Source: Enterobacter sp. Ag1
GTDB taxonomy: Bacteria > Pseudomonadota > Gammaproteobacteria > Enterobacterales > Enterobacteriaceae
DNA: 64,000 bases
NCBI GenBank assembly: GCA_000277545.1
Contig: AKXM01000034.1
Coordinates: forward strand, 124,001-188,000
Direction: 5' to 3'
Below are positions 18,157 to 26,806 of this stretch, in pieces (position 1 is the stretch's first letter; the number at the start of each line of letters is the position of its first letter). The notes below the pieces were generated by a model. It was not told the DNA's origin. It ran no database searches and saw only the letters and a list, made by a program, of their open reading frames with translations. Made by a program: the position numbers and the translations under genes.

Positions 18157-19226
18157 TTCTCTCCTTTGCGCAGCAGGCCAATCACCCCGCGCGGTAAAAA
18201 CAGCGTCACCAGAATAAAAATCAGGCCAAGGAACAGCTGCCAGTACTCCGGCACCGCCATGGTGAAGTAGCTTTTCGCCCCGTTCACCAGCCCCGCGCCC
18301 AGCACCGGGCCAATCAGCGTGCCGCGCCCGCCCAGCGCCACCCAGATAGCGGCCTCAATAGAGTTGGTCGGCGACATTTCGCCCGGGTTAATGATGCCCA
18401 CCTGCGGCACGTACAGCGCCCCGGCCAAGCCGCACAGCACCGCAGAAAGCGTCCACACCAGCAGCTTGAAGCCCCGGGGATCATACCCGCAGTACGTCAG
18501 GCGGTTTTCCGCATCGCGCACCGCCGTCAGAATGCGACCAAACTTGCTGCGCGCCAGCCAGAAGCCGAGGCCAATGCTCGCCACTAAAAGCAGCACGGTA
18601 GCGATAAACAGCCCGATACGCGTCCCGACCGCTGTAACGGGCATCCCCAGCAGAGTGGTGAAGCCGGTAAACCCGTTATTGCCGCCAAAGCCGGTTTCAT
18701 TGCGGAAAAACAGCAGCATCCCCGCATAGGTCAACGCCTGCGTCATGATCGAGAAGTACACGCCCTTAATCTTTGAGCGAAAGGCGAAATAGCCGAACAC
18801 AAACGCCAGCAGCCCCGGGGCCGCCATCGCCAGCAGCAGCGCCCAGGCGAAGTACTGTGTGCCGGACCAGTACCACGGCAGCTCGTTCCAGGAGAGAAAC
18901 GACATAAAGCCGGGCAGCCCGTCACCGGCGGCCTGGCGCATCAGGTACATGCCCATGGCGTAGCCGCCGAGAGCGAAAAACAGACCGTGCCCGAGGGAAA
19001 GCAACCCGGCATAGCCCCAGACCAGATCCAGTGCCACCGCGACGATGGCATAACAAAGGATTTTGCCGATCAGCGTCAGGGTGTAGGTCGACAGGCTGAA
19101 CGGATTACTGGCAGGCAACAGCGCCAGAAACGGCAGCGTCAGCAGCAAAACCACCAGCAGCATCCCCAACACCAAAGTCAGGCGCGGGGCTTTACGTCCG
19201 AGCGTTAAAGTCAGCGGCATACTCAT
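18153..19226 (-). CDS. urtC: Urea ABC transporter permease UrtC
   Basis: 357 residues, LivM-like permease with about nine hydrophobic helices and the family strings GYAGLLSLGHGLFFALGGYAMGMYL, GFGGNNGFTGF and ALGGRGTLIGPVLGAGLVN. It forms the inner-membrane channel for urea with UrtB. The start shares one base with the urtB stop, so expression is coupled. Confidence 0.92.
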   Translation of the reverse strand: MSMPLTLTLGRKAPRLTLVLGMLLVVLLLTLPFLALLPASNPFSLSTYTLTLIGKILCYAIVAVALDLVWGYAGLLSLGHGLFFALGGYAMGMYLMRQAAGDGLPGFMSFLSWNELPWYWSGTQYFAWALLLAMAAPGLLAFVFGYFAFRSKIKGVYFSIMTQALTYAGMLLFFRNETGFGGNNGFTGFTTLLGMPVTAVGTRIGLFIATVLLLVASIGLGFWLARSKFGRILTAVRDAENRLTYCGYDPRGFKLLVWTLSAVLCGLAGALYVPQVGIINPGEMSPTNSIEAAIWVALGGRGTLIGPVLGAGLVNGAKSYFTMAVPEYWQLFLGLIFILVTLFLPRGVIGLLRKGEK

Positions 19227-20797
19227 CAGTCAATGACCCTCCCTTTGAGCGCAAACAGCCCCTGTGGCCGCTTCTGAATGAACAGTACAATCAGCACCAG
19301 AATCAAAATTTTGCCCAGCACCGCGCCGATTTGCGGTTCGAGGATCTTGTTGAAGATGCCCAACCCGAACGCCGCCGCCACGCTCCCGGCAAGCTGCCCG
19401 ACGCCGCCCAGCACCACCACCAGGAAGGAGTCGATGATATAGCCCTGGCCGAGCTCGGGGCCGACGTTACCCAGCTGAGAAAGCGCCACGCCCCCCAACC
19501 CGGCAATGCCGGAGCCAAGCCCGAACGCGAGCATATCCACGCGCCCGGTCGAAACACCGCAGCAGGCCGCCATCGCGCGGTTTTGCGTCACGGCTCGCAC
19601 GTTCATGCCCAGCCGCGTTTTATTCAGCAGCAGCCAGGTAAACAGCAGCACCAGTAGCACAAAGCCCAGCACCACCAGGCGGTTCCACGGTAGGATCAGG
19701 TTCGGCAGCACCTGCAGCCCACCGGACAGCCAGGCCGGGTTAGCCACTTCCACGTTCTGCGCCCCAAACAGCATGCGCACGATCTGAATCAGCATCAGGC
19801 TGATACCCCATGTCGCCAGCAGCGTTTCCAGCGGGCGGCCATACAAATGGCGGATAATCGTGCGTTCAAGCGCCATGCCAATCCCGGCGGTGATCGCAAA
19901 AGCCACCGGCAGCGCAACCAGGGGATAAAGCGCCAGCCATGCCGGGGCAAACTGCTGGAAAGCAGCCTGAACGCCCCACGCCGAGTACGCGCCCAGCATC
20001 AGCATTTCGCCGTGCGCCATATTGATCACGCCCAGCAGGCCATAGGTGATCGCCAGCCCCAGCGCGGCCAGCAGCAAAATCGACCCCAGAGAAAGCCCCA
20101 TAAACGCCTGGCCGAGAATATCCCCCAGCATCTGCCGGCGTTCGATTTGATGCAGCCCGTCAGCGGCGGCCTGGCGCACGCTGGCATCCGTCTCTGCGCC
20201 AGCATCGGTTAAAGGTTTGAGTAACGCTTCGGTATCCGGGTCGCTGGACTTGCCGAGCAGCTTAACCGCCTCCAGGCGCACGGCGGCCTGCGGGCTGGCT
20301 AGCTCAAGGCGGGCGGCGGCCAGCGTCAGCGCATCACGTACGCTTTGCTCTTTTTCTGCGCTCATCCGCTTCTGTAAAACGGGCAGCAGCTCCGGCGGCG
20401 CCTCTTTCTGCAAAGCTTTCGCGGCGTTTAAACGAGCGGTGACGTTGTCACTTATCAATTGATGGCTGGCCAGCGCTCCGGCGACCAAAACGCGCAGCCG
20501 GTTGGTCAGTCGGAGTTTTTTGGTTTCGCCCTGCGGTTGGGCTTCGTCGCCCAACGGCGTCAGCACGGCTCCGGTCTGGTTGAAAGCCGAATGCCCGTCG
20601 GTGACCAGCGTTTCCTGCTGCAGCGCATTGAGCAGCGGTAAACGAGCGGGATCGGGCGCCAGCGTCCAGCTTTGCAGCAGGTCAGCCTGCGCCGTGCGGT
20701 TTGCCGCCGCAAACGTTTCTGCATCCCCGGCGGCGGCTAGTCCCGGCAATATTGCGGCCACAACCAGCAGCAGCCGGGCCAGTGTTGCTAATGTCAT
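19226..20797 (-). CDS. urtB: Urea ABC transporter permease UrtB with long periplasmic N-terminus
   Basis: 523 residues. A signal peptide (about 1-23) leads into a helical region to about residue 220, rich in alanine and leucine with HEAT-like spacing. A LivH-like permease of about eight helices follows (SLGSILLLAALGLAITYGLL, INMAHGEMLMLGAYSAW, GLGSGIAGLGGVALSQLGNV). The extended N-terminus is a recognised feature of proteobacterial UrtB. It is separated from urtA by a palindromic repeat block, which may reduce read-through. Confidence 0.92.
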   Translation of the reverse strand: MTLATLARLLLVVAAILPGLAAAGDAETFAAANRTAQADLLQSWTLAPDPARLPLLNALQQETLVTDGHSAFNQTGAVLTPLGDEAQPQGETKKLRLTNRLRVLVAGALASHQLISDNVTARLNAAKALQKEAPPELLPVLQKRMSAEKEQSVRDALTLAAARLELASPQAAVRLEAVKLLGKSSDPDTEALLKPLTDAGAETDASVRQAAADGLHQIERRQMLGDILGQAFMGLSLGSILLLAALGLAITYGLLGVINMAHGEMLMLGAYSAWGVQAAFQQFAPAWLALYPLVALPVAFAITAGIGMALERTIIRHLYGRPLETLLATWGISLMLIQIVRMLFGAQNVEVANPAWLSGGLQVLPNLILPWNRLVVLGFVLLVLLFTWLLLNKTRLGMNVRAVTQNRAMAACCGVSTGRVDMLAFGLGSGIAGLGGVALSQLGNVGPELGQGYIIDSFLVVVLGGVGQLAGSVAAAFGLGIFNKILEPQIGAVLGKILILVLIVLFIQKRPQGLFALKGRVID

Positions 20798-20840
20798 GGC
20801 GTTCTCCTGAATGGTTTTACCCTGATGCCCCTCGGCCAGC

Positions 20841-20959
20841 CCCTCACCCTAACCCTTTCCCCAAAGGGGAGAGGGAATAAAAGATTTCCCCAGCTCCTTT
20901 TCAGAGAGGGCTTTCCCTCTTTCTCCCTCTCCCTTCCAGGGAGAGGGCCGGGGTGAGGG
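20841..20959. repeat. Palindromic intergenic repeat, copy 1
   Basis: Outer arms CCCTCACCCTAACCCTTTCC on the left and GAGGGCCGGGGTGAGGG on the right enclose smaller hairpins such as CCCTCTCCC/GGGAGAGGG. The same unit recurs at four other places in the window. It lies between urtA and urtB. Confidence 0.85.
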
Positions 20960-20981
20960 TTAATGCGCCGAAGGTCGAACA

Positions 20982-22253
20982 TCAGTTGCTGGCAGTCTTC
21001 ACCGGCAGATCCGATTTCTTATCATTCCCGGGAATAAACGGGCTCCACGGCTGGGCGCGCACCGGCTTATCCGTCTGCCACACCACGTTGAACTGGCCGT
21101 TGCTTTCGATCTCGCCGATCATCACCGGCTTGTGCAGATGGTGGTTGGTGGCGTCCATCGTCAGGGTAAAACCGGACGGCGCTTTAAAGGTCTGTCCGGC
21201 CATCGCCGCGCGGACTTTATCCACGTCAGTCGTCCCCGCTTTCTCTACGGCCTGCGCCCACATATGAATGCCGACGTAAGTCGCTTCCATCGGATCGTTA
21301 GTGACCACGGTATTGGCGTTCGGCAGGTTGTGGGCTTTGGCGTAGGCCTTCCACTCGCTGACAAACTGTTTGTTGGTCGGGTTATCGACGGACTCGAAGT
21401 AGTTCCAGGCCGCGAGGTTACCCACCAGCGGTTTAGTGTCGATGCCGCGCAGCTCTTCCTCACCCACGGAGAAAGCCACCACCGGCACGTCGGTCGCCTT
21501 CAGGCCCTGGTTCGCCAGCTCTTTGTAGAACGGTACGTTGGAGTCGCCGTTGATGGTGGAGATCACCGCCGTTTTACCGCCAGCGGAGAATTTTTTGATA
21601 TTGGCCACGATGGTCTGGTAGTCGCTATGGCCAAACGGCGTGTAGACCTCTTCGATATCTTTGTCCTGGATGCCCTTAGAGTGCAGGAAGGCGCGCAGGA
21701 TCTTGTTGGTAGTGCGCGGATAAACGTAGTCCGTGCCCAGCAGGAAGAAGCGTTTAGCCGCCCCGCCGTCTTCGCTCATCAGGTATTCCACCGCCGGGAT
21801 CGCCTGCTGGTTAGGTGCCGCCCCTGTATAAAACACGTTCGGCGACATCTCTTCCCCTTCGTACTGCACAGGGTAGAACAGCAGGCCGTTCAACTCCTCA
21901 AAGACCGGCAGCACGGATTTACGCGACACGGACGTCCAGCAGCCAAAAACCACGGCCACTTTGTCCTGGCTCAGCAACTGGCGGGCTTTTTCAGCGAACA
22001 GCGGCCAGTTAGACGCCGGATCAACCACCACCGGCTCAAGTTTTTTCCCCAGCACGCCGCCCTTCGCATTAATGTCGTCGATGGTCATTAACGCCACGTC
22101 TTTCAGCGGCGTTTCTGAGATAGCCATGGTGCCCGACAGCGAGTGCATGATCCCGACTTTGATGGTGTCCGCCGCCTGGGCGGCGAAGGCCCACCCGAAG
22201 CTGACAAACGAAGCGGAAAGCGCGAAAGCTTTAACAAAGGTACGACGTTGCAT
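20982..22253 (-). CDS. urtA: Urea ABC transporter substrate-binding protein UrtA
   Basis: 423 residues. The N-terminus MQRRTFVKAFALSASFVSFG is a Tat-type signal (RRTFVK), with cleavage near AAQAADTIKVG. The mature part is a type-I periplasmic binding protein (KVGIMHSLSGTMAISETPLKD, VFGCWTSVSRKSVLPVFEE, YPVQYEGEE) as in UrtA proteins. It captures urea in the periplasm and delivers it to UrtBC. It follows the GntR gene closely (32 bases), so it probably belongs to the same transcript. Confidence 0.93.
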   Translation of the reverse strand: MQRRTFVKAFALSASFVSFGWAFAAQAADTIKVGIMHSLSGTMAISETPLKDVALMTIDDINAKGGVLGKKLEPVVVDPASNWPLFAEKARQLLSQDKVAVVFGCWTSVSRKSVLPVFEELNGLLFYPVQYEGEEMSPNVFYTGAAPNQQAIPAVEYLMSEDGGAAKRFFLLGTDYVYPRTTNKILRAFLHSKGIQDKDIEEVYTPFGHSDYQTIVANIKKFSAGGKTAVISTINGDSNVPFYKELANQGLKATDVPVVAFSVGEEELRGIDTKPLVGNLAAWNYFESVDNPTNKQFVSEWKAYAKAHNLPNANTVVTNDPMEATYVGIHMWAQAVEKAGTTDVDKVRAAMAGQTFKAPSGFTLTMDATNHHLHKPVMIGEIESNGQFNVVWQTDKPVRAQPWSPFIPGNDKKSDLPVKTASN

Positions 22254-22285
22254 AAGTCTGACTCCCCTGAAGAAACAATAAATGA

Positions 22286-22966
22286 TTAGCTCAGCTTGAA
22301 TTGCCGGGCCTGGTGCAGCATATGAAGCGTTATCTGACGAACCTCTTTCTGACTGGCGGCGATATGGTCGTGTAGTCGGGTTTGGGCCTCCTCAAGGTTA
22401 CGGTCCCGGACGGCGAGCAGGATCTGCCCATGCTCGGCATACGTCGCGCTGACGCGCGGCTGGCGAGTAAAGTCCAACCTGCGCACAATGCGAATTTTTT
22501 CGGTGATCTCCCGGTGAACCCTCGCCATTTCAGGATTGCCCGCCGCAGAGACCAGCGTCATATGAAAAGCCTCGTCGTGCGGCGCGACGTTCATTCCCTC
22601 AGCCAGCGGTGGTTCATCCAGCCAGAACTGTTTCAGCGCCTGCAGCGACAGCGGGAAAACGGAGTCTGCCCGCAGGCAAAGGCGCTTCACCGCCTCCAGC
22701 TCCAGAACGATACGCAGATCGTAAAGCGCTTCGAGATGATCGAAATCCACGGCGCGGATCTGCCAGCCGCTGCGGGGCTGTACATCGACATAGCCTTCCT
22801 GCTGCAGGGCATAAAGCGCCTGGCGAACCGGCGTGCGGCTGGCGCTCATGCGCTCCGCAATTTCGTTTTCGCTAAAGCGGTCCCCCGGCAGCAGCAGGAA
22901 GTCGAAAATTTCCTTTTTAAGCTGCTGGTAGATGCGCTCGGCTACGGCTTCTGGTCGCTTTGGCAT
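22286..22966 (-). CDS. GntR/FadR-subfamily regulator, probable urea-cluster control
   Basis: 226 residues. An N-terminal winged helix (ENEIAERMSASRTPVRQALYALQQEGYVDVQP) and a C-terminal all-helical FCD ligand domain with the metal/ligand histidines typical of the subgroup. The gene is embedded between uca and urtA on the same strand. The FadR-like operator TGGTATACAA just before atzF is its likely target, so it may sense urea, allophanate or a related metabolite. The role is inferred from location. Confidence 0.85.
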   Translation of the reverse strand: MPKRPEAVAERIYQQLKKEIFDFLLLPGDRFSENEIAERMSASRTPVRQALYALQQEGYVDVQPRSGWQIRAVDFDHLEALYDLRIVLELEAVKRLCLRADSVFPLSLQALKQFWLDEPPLAEGMNVAPHDEAFHMTLVSAAGNPEMARVHREITEKIRIVRRLDFTRQPRVSATYAEHGQILLAVRDRNLEEAQTRLHDHIAASQKEVRQITLHMLHQARQFKLS

Positions 22967-22987
22967 AGTGGTTTCCGTGTTGTTTTT

Positions 22988-23165
22988 ACCCTCACCCCGG
23001 CCCTCTCCCTGGAAGGGAGAGGGAGAAAAAATGAAGATCCTCTCCCTTCTGGGGGAGCGGGAAAAAGTGAGTGTGTTTCTCTGTTTTTATTCCCTCTCCC
23101 CGTTCGGGATATGGGCTCTGTTTTTATTCCCTCTCCCCTCTGGGGAGAGGGCTAGGGTGAGGGGC
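22988..23165. repeat. Palindromic intergenic repeat, copy 2 (long)
   Basis: The longest copy, with outer arms CCCTCACCCCGGCCCTCTCC and GAGAGGGCTAGGGTGAGGGG and inner hairpins. It fills the gap between uca and the GntR gene, the only gap above 100 bases inside the cluster apart from that between urtB and urtA. Confidence 0.85.
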
Positions 23166-23174
23166 TAATTTCCT

Positions 23175-26100
23175 CTACACCGCCTCCAGCCACAGCAGCG
23201 CATCCCCAGGCCCCACTGGTCGGCCCTGCTGGCACTGGATCCGCACCACCTTGCCGTCGCACGGGGCGCTAACCAGCAGCTCCATCTTCATCGCCTCAAC
23301 GACGAGCAGCGGCTCGCCCTGCTTCACGCTTTGCCCCGGCTCAACCAGAATCTTCCAGATATTGCCGTTCAGGTCGGCGCTGACGAGCTGCCCGGCCTGC
23401 TCTTCCTCCGGCAGATCCGCCGCCATCAGCGCGCTCTCCACCGCCGCGCTTTCCTGCTCTTTCCAGTGCGCCACTTCGCTCAGGAAAGCCGCCTGCTGAC
23501 GGCTGCGGAAATTGGCAATATCGTCGGCGTTGTCCGCAAGAAAACGGCTATATTCGGCAAAATCGAACTCAACTTCTTCGATCTCAACCTGCGCACGCCC
23601 TTCCCGGAACGCCGTGCGGAACGCAGTTAACGCTTCCTCGCTTACCGGGTAGAAACGCACCTGATCGAAGAACTTGAGCAGCCACGGCTCGTCGCCAAAC
23701 TGGTCGTTTTTGAGAAATTTGTTCCAGATCGGCAGCGTGCGGCCCACCAGCTGATAGCCCCCCGGCGAATCCATGCCGTAGATGCACATATACATCCCGC
23801 CGATCCCTACCGTGCCTTCTGCCGTCCACGTCCGCGCCGGGTTGTACTTCGAACTCAACAGCCGGTGACGCGGGTCGAGCGGCACGGCGCAAGGTGCGCC
23901 GAGATACACGTCTCCCAGGCCGAGCACCAGATAGCTGGCGTCAAACAGGATCTGCTTCACCTCGTCACGGCTTTGCAGCCCGTTGGTGCGCTGAATAAAG
24001 TCCACGTTGTTCGGCAGCCACGGCGCGTCTTCCCGCACCGTTTGCTGATAACGCTCCACCGCCGCCAGCGTGGCGCTGTCTTCGAAGGCCAGCGGTAAAT
24101 GCACGATGCGTGAAGGAATTTTCAGCTGGGTCACATCGCCCAGCTGTTGCTCAATGCCCAGCAGCAGCGTGAGCAGCTGGCTCTGGGAAATACGCTGGCT
24201 GTCATAGCGGATCTGCAACGAACGCACGCCGGGGGAAAGCTCCTCAATGCCCGCCTGCGCCGCCTGGGTAATCGCCTTCATCAGCAGATAAATGCGCAGC
24301 CGCAGCGCCAGGTCGAGCACGTTATCGCCGTATTCAATCAGCACATAGTTGTCGCCTGCCTGACGGTAAACCACAGCCGGAAGCTCAGCCTGAGCGGGGA
24401 TTTCCGCCAGAATCGCCGCACTGGTCGTCGCGCCTGGCGCAATAGAAGGATGCAGATCCGGCAGGCTTGTGCCGGCACACAGATTGGTCACCGCCACCTG
24501 CTGGGCAATCTCCAGCGACTGCGCGTGCTCAAAGCTGATGGCGTGAAAGCGAATCCGGTCGCCCGGCTTCACCTGCCCGACTTTCCACAGTTCGGCTTTG
24601 GCAATCGTCACCGGGCAGACAAATCCCCCGAGGCTTGGGCCATCGCGCGTCAGGATCACCGGGAAGTCACCGGTAAAGTTCACCGCACCGATAGCATATT
24701 CGCAGTCGTGCACGTTGGAAGGATGCAGCCCCGCTTCGCCGCCGTCGGCCCTGGTCCACTCCGGCTTCGGCCCGACAAGGCGCACGCCGAGGCGGTTAGA
24801 GTTGTAGTGAACCTGCCACTCGGCGTTGAAAAAGGTGTCCATCGACTCCGGCGTGAAGAAGTCTGGTGCGCCGTGCGGCCCGTACAGCACGCCTATCTCC
24901 CACAGCTCGCCATAGTGCGGGATCAGCGCCGGTTCCGGGGCCTGCGGCAGGCTAATCGGCGCCGGCGTCGTGCAGGCCGGCAGACAAGGCTGAGAAATAG
25001 CCAGCACATCGGCCACCCGCAGCGTGCGCCCGGCGTGGCCGCCAAACTGACCAAGGGCAAAAGTGGAACGACTGCCGAGATACACCGGCACGTCAAAACC
25101 GTTACGCACTGCCAGATAGGTACGACACCCACTGGTCGCCCTGCCCAGCGTCAGGATCTGCCCGGCTTTCACTACTGTGGGCTGCCAGAAAGTCACCGGC
25201 TGATCATCCAGCGTGGCCGGACAAGGAGCCCCGGTCAGCGCGATGGTGGCCTCGCTGTGGAAGCGCAGCGTCGGCCCCTGCAGGGTAAATTCCAGCCCGG
25301 CGGCCGACGGATGGTTGCCGACAATACGGTTCGCCAGACGGAAGGCAAAATCATCCATCGGCCCGGACGGCGGCACGCCGATATCCCAATATCCAAGGCG
25401 GCCAGGGCTGTCCTGAATGCTGCTCCAGGTGCCCGGCTCCAGCACTTCCACGGCCTGCGCCCGATAGCTCACGCTATCCAGCAGCCGCGTCCACATTACG
25501 CCAGCTTTGAACTCCGGCAGGCGGACGATCTGGCGCAGATAATCCAGATTGGTGGCGATCCCGTGCAGGCGGGTAGCGGCCAGCGCCTCGTTCAGTTTAC
25601 TTAACGCCTGCAAGCGGTCATCGCCGTGAACGATGATCTTGGCGATCATCGGATCGTAGAACGCGCTGACTTCGCTGCCGGTGCTGACCCAGCCGTCAAC
25701 CCGCACGCCCTCAGGAAAATAAACATCGGTTAATACGCCCGGCGAAGGCTGGAAGTTTTTCAGCGCGTCCTCGGCATAAATGCGGACTTCAATCGCCGCC
25801 CCCTGAGGCGCTTCGGCCATTTTTTTCCAGTCCGGCGACGCACCTGCCGCCACCCGCACCATGCATTCGATCAGATCCAGCCCCGTGACGCATTCGGTTA
25901 CCGGGTGTTCAACCTGCAGGCGCGTGTTCACCTCCAGGAAGTAAAATGCATCCCGCGCTGCGTCGTAGATAAACTCCACGGTTCCCGCACTGCGGTAATC
26001 AACGGATTCGCCCAGCGCCACGGCGGCACGGTGCAGCGCTTCACGCGTGCTCTGCGGCAGATTTGGAGCGGGCGTTTCCTCGACCACTTTTTGGTTGCGG

Positions 26101-26795
26101 CGCTGCAGCGAGCAATCACGCTCCCCCAAGGCAACCACCTTGCCTCTGCCATCGCCAAAGATCTGCACTTCCAGGTGCCGGGCTTTGTCGACAAAACGTT
26201 CGATAAACACGCCGTCGTCGCTGAAAAACTGCGCGCCCATGCGCTTCACGCTTTCCCAGGCCTCAAGCAGCGCCGGTTCGCTGTCGCAGCGGGTCAGGCC
26301 GATCCCGCCTCCGCCCGCCGTGGTTTTGAGCATCACCGGATAGCCGATTTCCTCTGCCGCCAGCTGCGCCTCAGCAAGGGATGTCAGCAGCCCGGTGCCC
26401 GGCGTCATCGGCACATCTACGCCGGAAGCCAGCTCGCGGGCGCGGTGTTTCAGGCCAAAATCGCTGATTTGCTGCGCCGTTGGCCCGATAAAAACAACGC
26501 CTGCCGCTTCACAAGCCTCGGCAAATTCCGCGCGTTCGGAAAGGAATCCGTAACCGGGGAAAATCGCCTCCGCGCCGCTCTCTTTTGCCGCCGCCAGTAT
26601 TTTTTCGATATTCAGATAAGTGTCGCTGGCTTTATCTCCGCCGAGCGCTATCGCCTCATCGGCATCAATCACGTGCTGCGCGCTGGCATCCGCATCGGAA
26701 TAAACGGCCACGCTGGTGATGTGCATTTTCTTCAGCGTGCGAATGGCGCGGCAGGCAATTTCACCGCGGTTGGCAATCAAAACCTTGCTAAACAT
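23175..26795 (-). CDS. uca: Urea carboxylase
   Basis: 1206 residues. Biotin carboxylase domain (1 to about 450) with KVLIANRGEIACRAIRTLKK and the ATP-grasp loop GGGGIG at 161-166. The middle holds the paired KipA/KipI-like carboxyltransferase domains (TYLAVRNGFDVPVYLGSRST; SPGVRSLQIRYD). A C-terminal biotinyl domain carries the biotin-attachment lysine in EAMKM, about Lys1170. It converts urea, bicarbonate and ATP to allophanate. It starts 11 bases after atzF with GGAGAAGGA as SD. Together with atzF it replaces the single fused urea amidolyase of yeast; no nickel urease is seen. Confidence 0.95.
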   Translation of the reverse strand: MFSKVLIANRGEIACRAIRTLKKMHITSVAVYSDADASAQHVIDADEAIALGGDKASDTYLNIEKILAAAKESGAEAIFPGYGFLSERAEFAEACEAAGVVFIGPTAQQISDFGLKHRARELASGVDVPMTPGTGLLTSLAEAQLAAEEIGYPVMLKTTAGGGGIGLTRCDSEPALLEAWESVKRMGAQFFSDDGVFIERFVDKARHLEVQIFGDGRGKVVALGERDCSLQRRNQKVVEETPAPNLPQSTREALHRAAVALGESVDYRSAGTVEFIYDAARDAFYFLEVNTRLQVEHPVTECVTGLDLIECMVRVAAGASPDWKKMAEAPQGAAIEVRIYAEDALKNFQPSPGVLTDVYFPEGVRVDGWVSTGSEVSAFYDPMIAKIIVHGDDRLQALSKLNEALAATRLHGIATNLDYLRQIVRLPEFKAGVMWTRLLDSVSYRAQAVEVLEPGTWSSIQDSPGRLGYWDIGVPPSGPMDDFAFRLANRIVGNHPSAAGLEFTLQGPTLRFHSEATIALTGAPCPATLDDQPVTFWQPTVVKAGQILTLGRATSGCRTYLAVRNGFDVPVYLGSRSTFALGQFGGHAGRTLRVADVLAISQPCLPACTTPAPISLPQAPEPALIPHYGELWEIGVLYGPHGAPDFFTPESMDTFFNAEWQVHYNSNRLGVRLVGPKPEWTRADGGEAGLHPSNVHDCEYAIGAVNFTGDFPVILTRDGPSLGGFVCPVTIAKAELWKVGQVKPGDRIRFHAISFEHAQSLEIAQQVAVTNLCAGTSLPDLHPSIAPGATTSAAILAEIPAQAELPAVVYRQAGDNYVLIEYGDNVLDLALRLRIYLLMKAITQAAQAGIEELSPGVRSLQIRYDSQRISQSQLLTLLLGIEQQLGDVTQLKIPSRIVHLPLAFEDSATLAAVERYQQTVREDAPWLPNNVDFIQRTNGLQSRDEVKQILFDASYLVLGLGDVYLGAPCAVPLDPRHRLLSSKYNPARTWTAEGTVGIGGMYMCIYGMDSPGGYQLVGRTLPIWNKFLKNDQFGDEPWLLKFFDQVRFYPVSEEALTAFRTAFREGRAQVEIEEVEFDFAEYSRFLADNADDIANFRSRQQAAFLSEVAHWKEQESAAVESALMAADLPEEEQAGQLVSADLNGNIWKILVEPGQSVKQGEPLLVVEAMKMELLVSAPCDGKVVRIQCQQGRPVGPGDALLWLEAV

Positions 26796-26806
26796 AATCC
26801 TTCTCC

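Noticed and set aside
24147..25604. A 485-codon plus-strand ORF inside the urea carboxylase gene
   Set aside because: The sequence is arginine/histidine-rich antisense shadow of a GC-rich gene; the minus strand encodes intact conserved domains.
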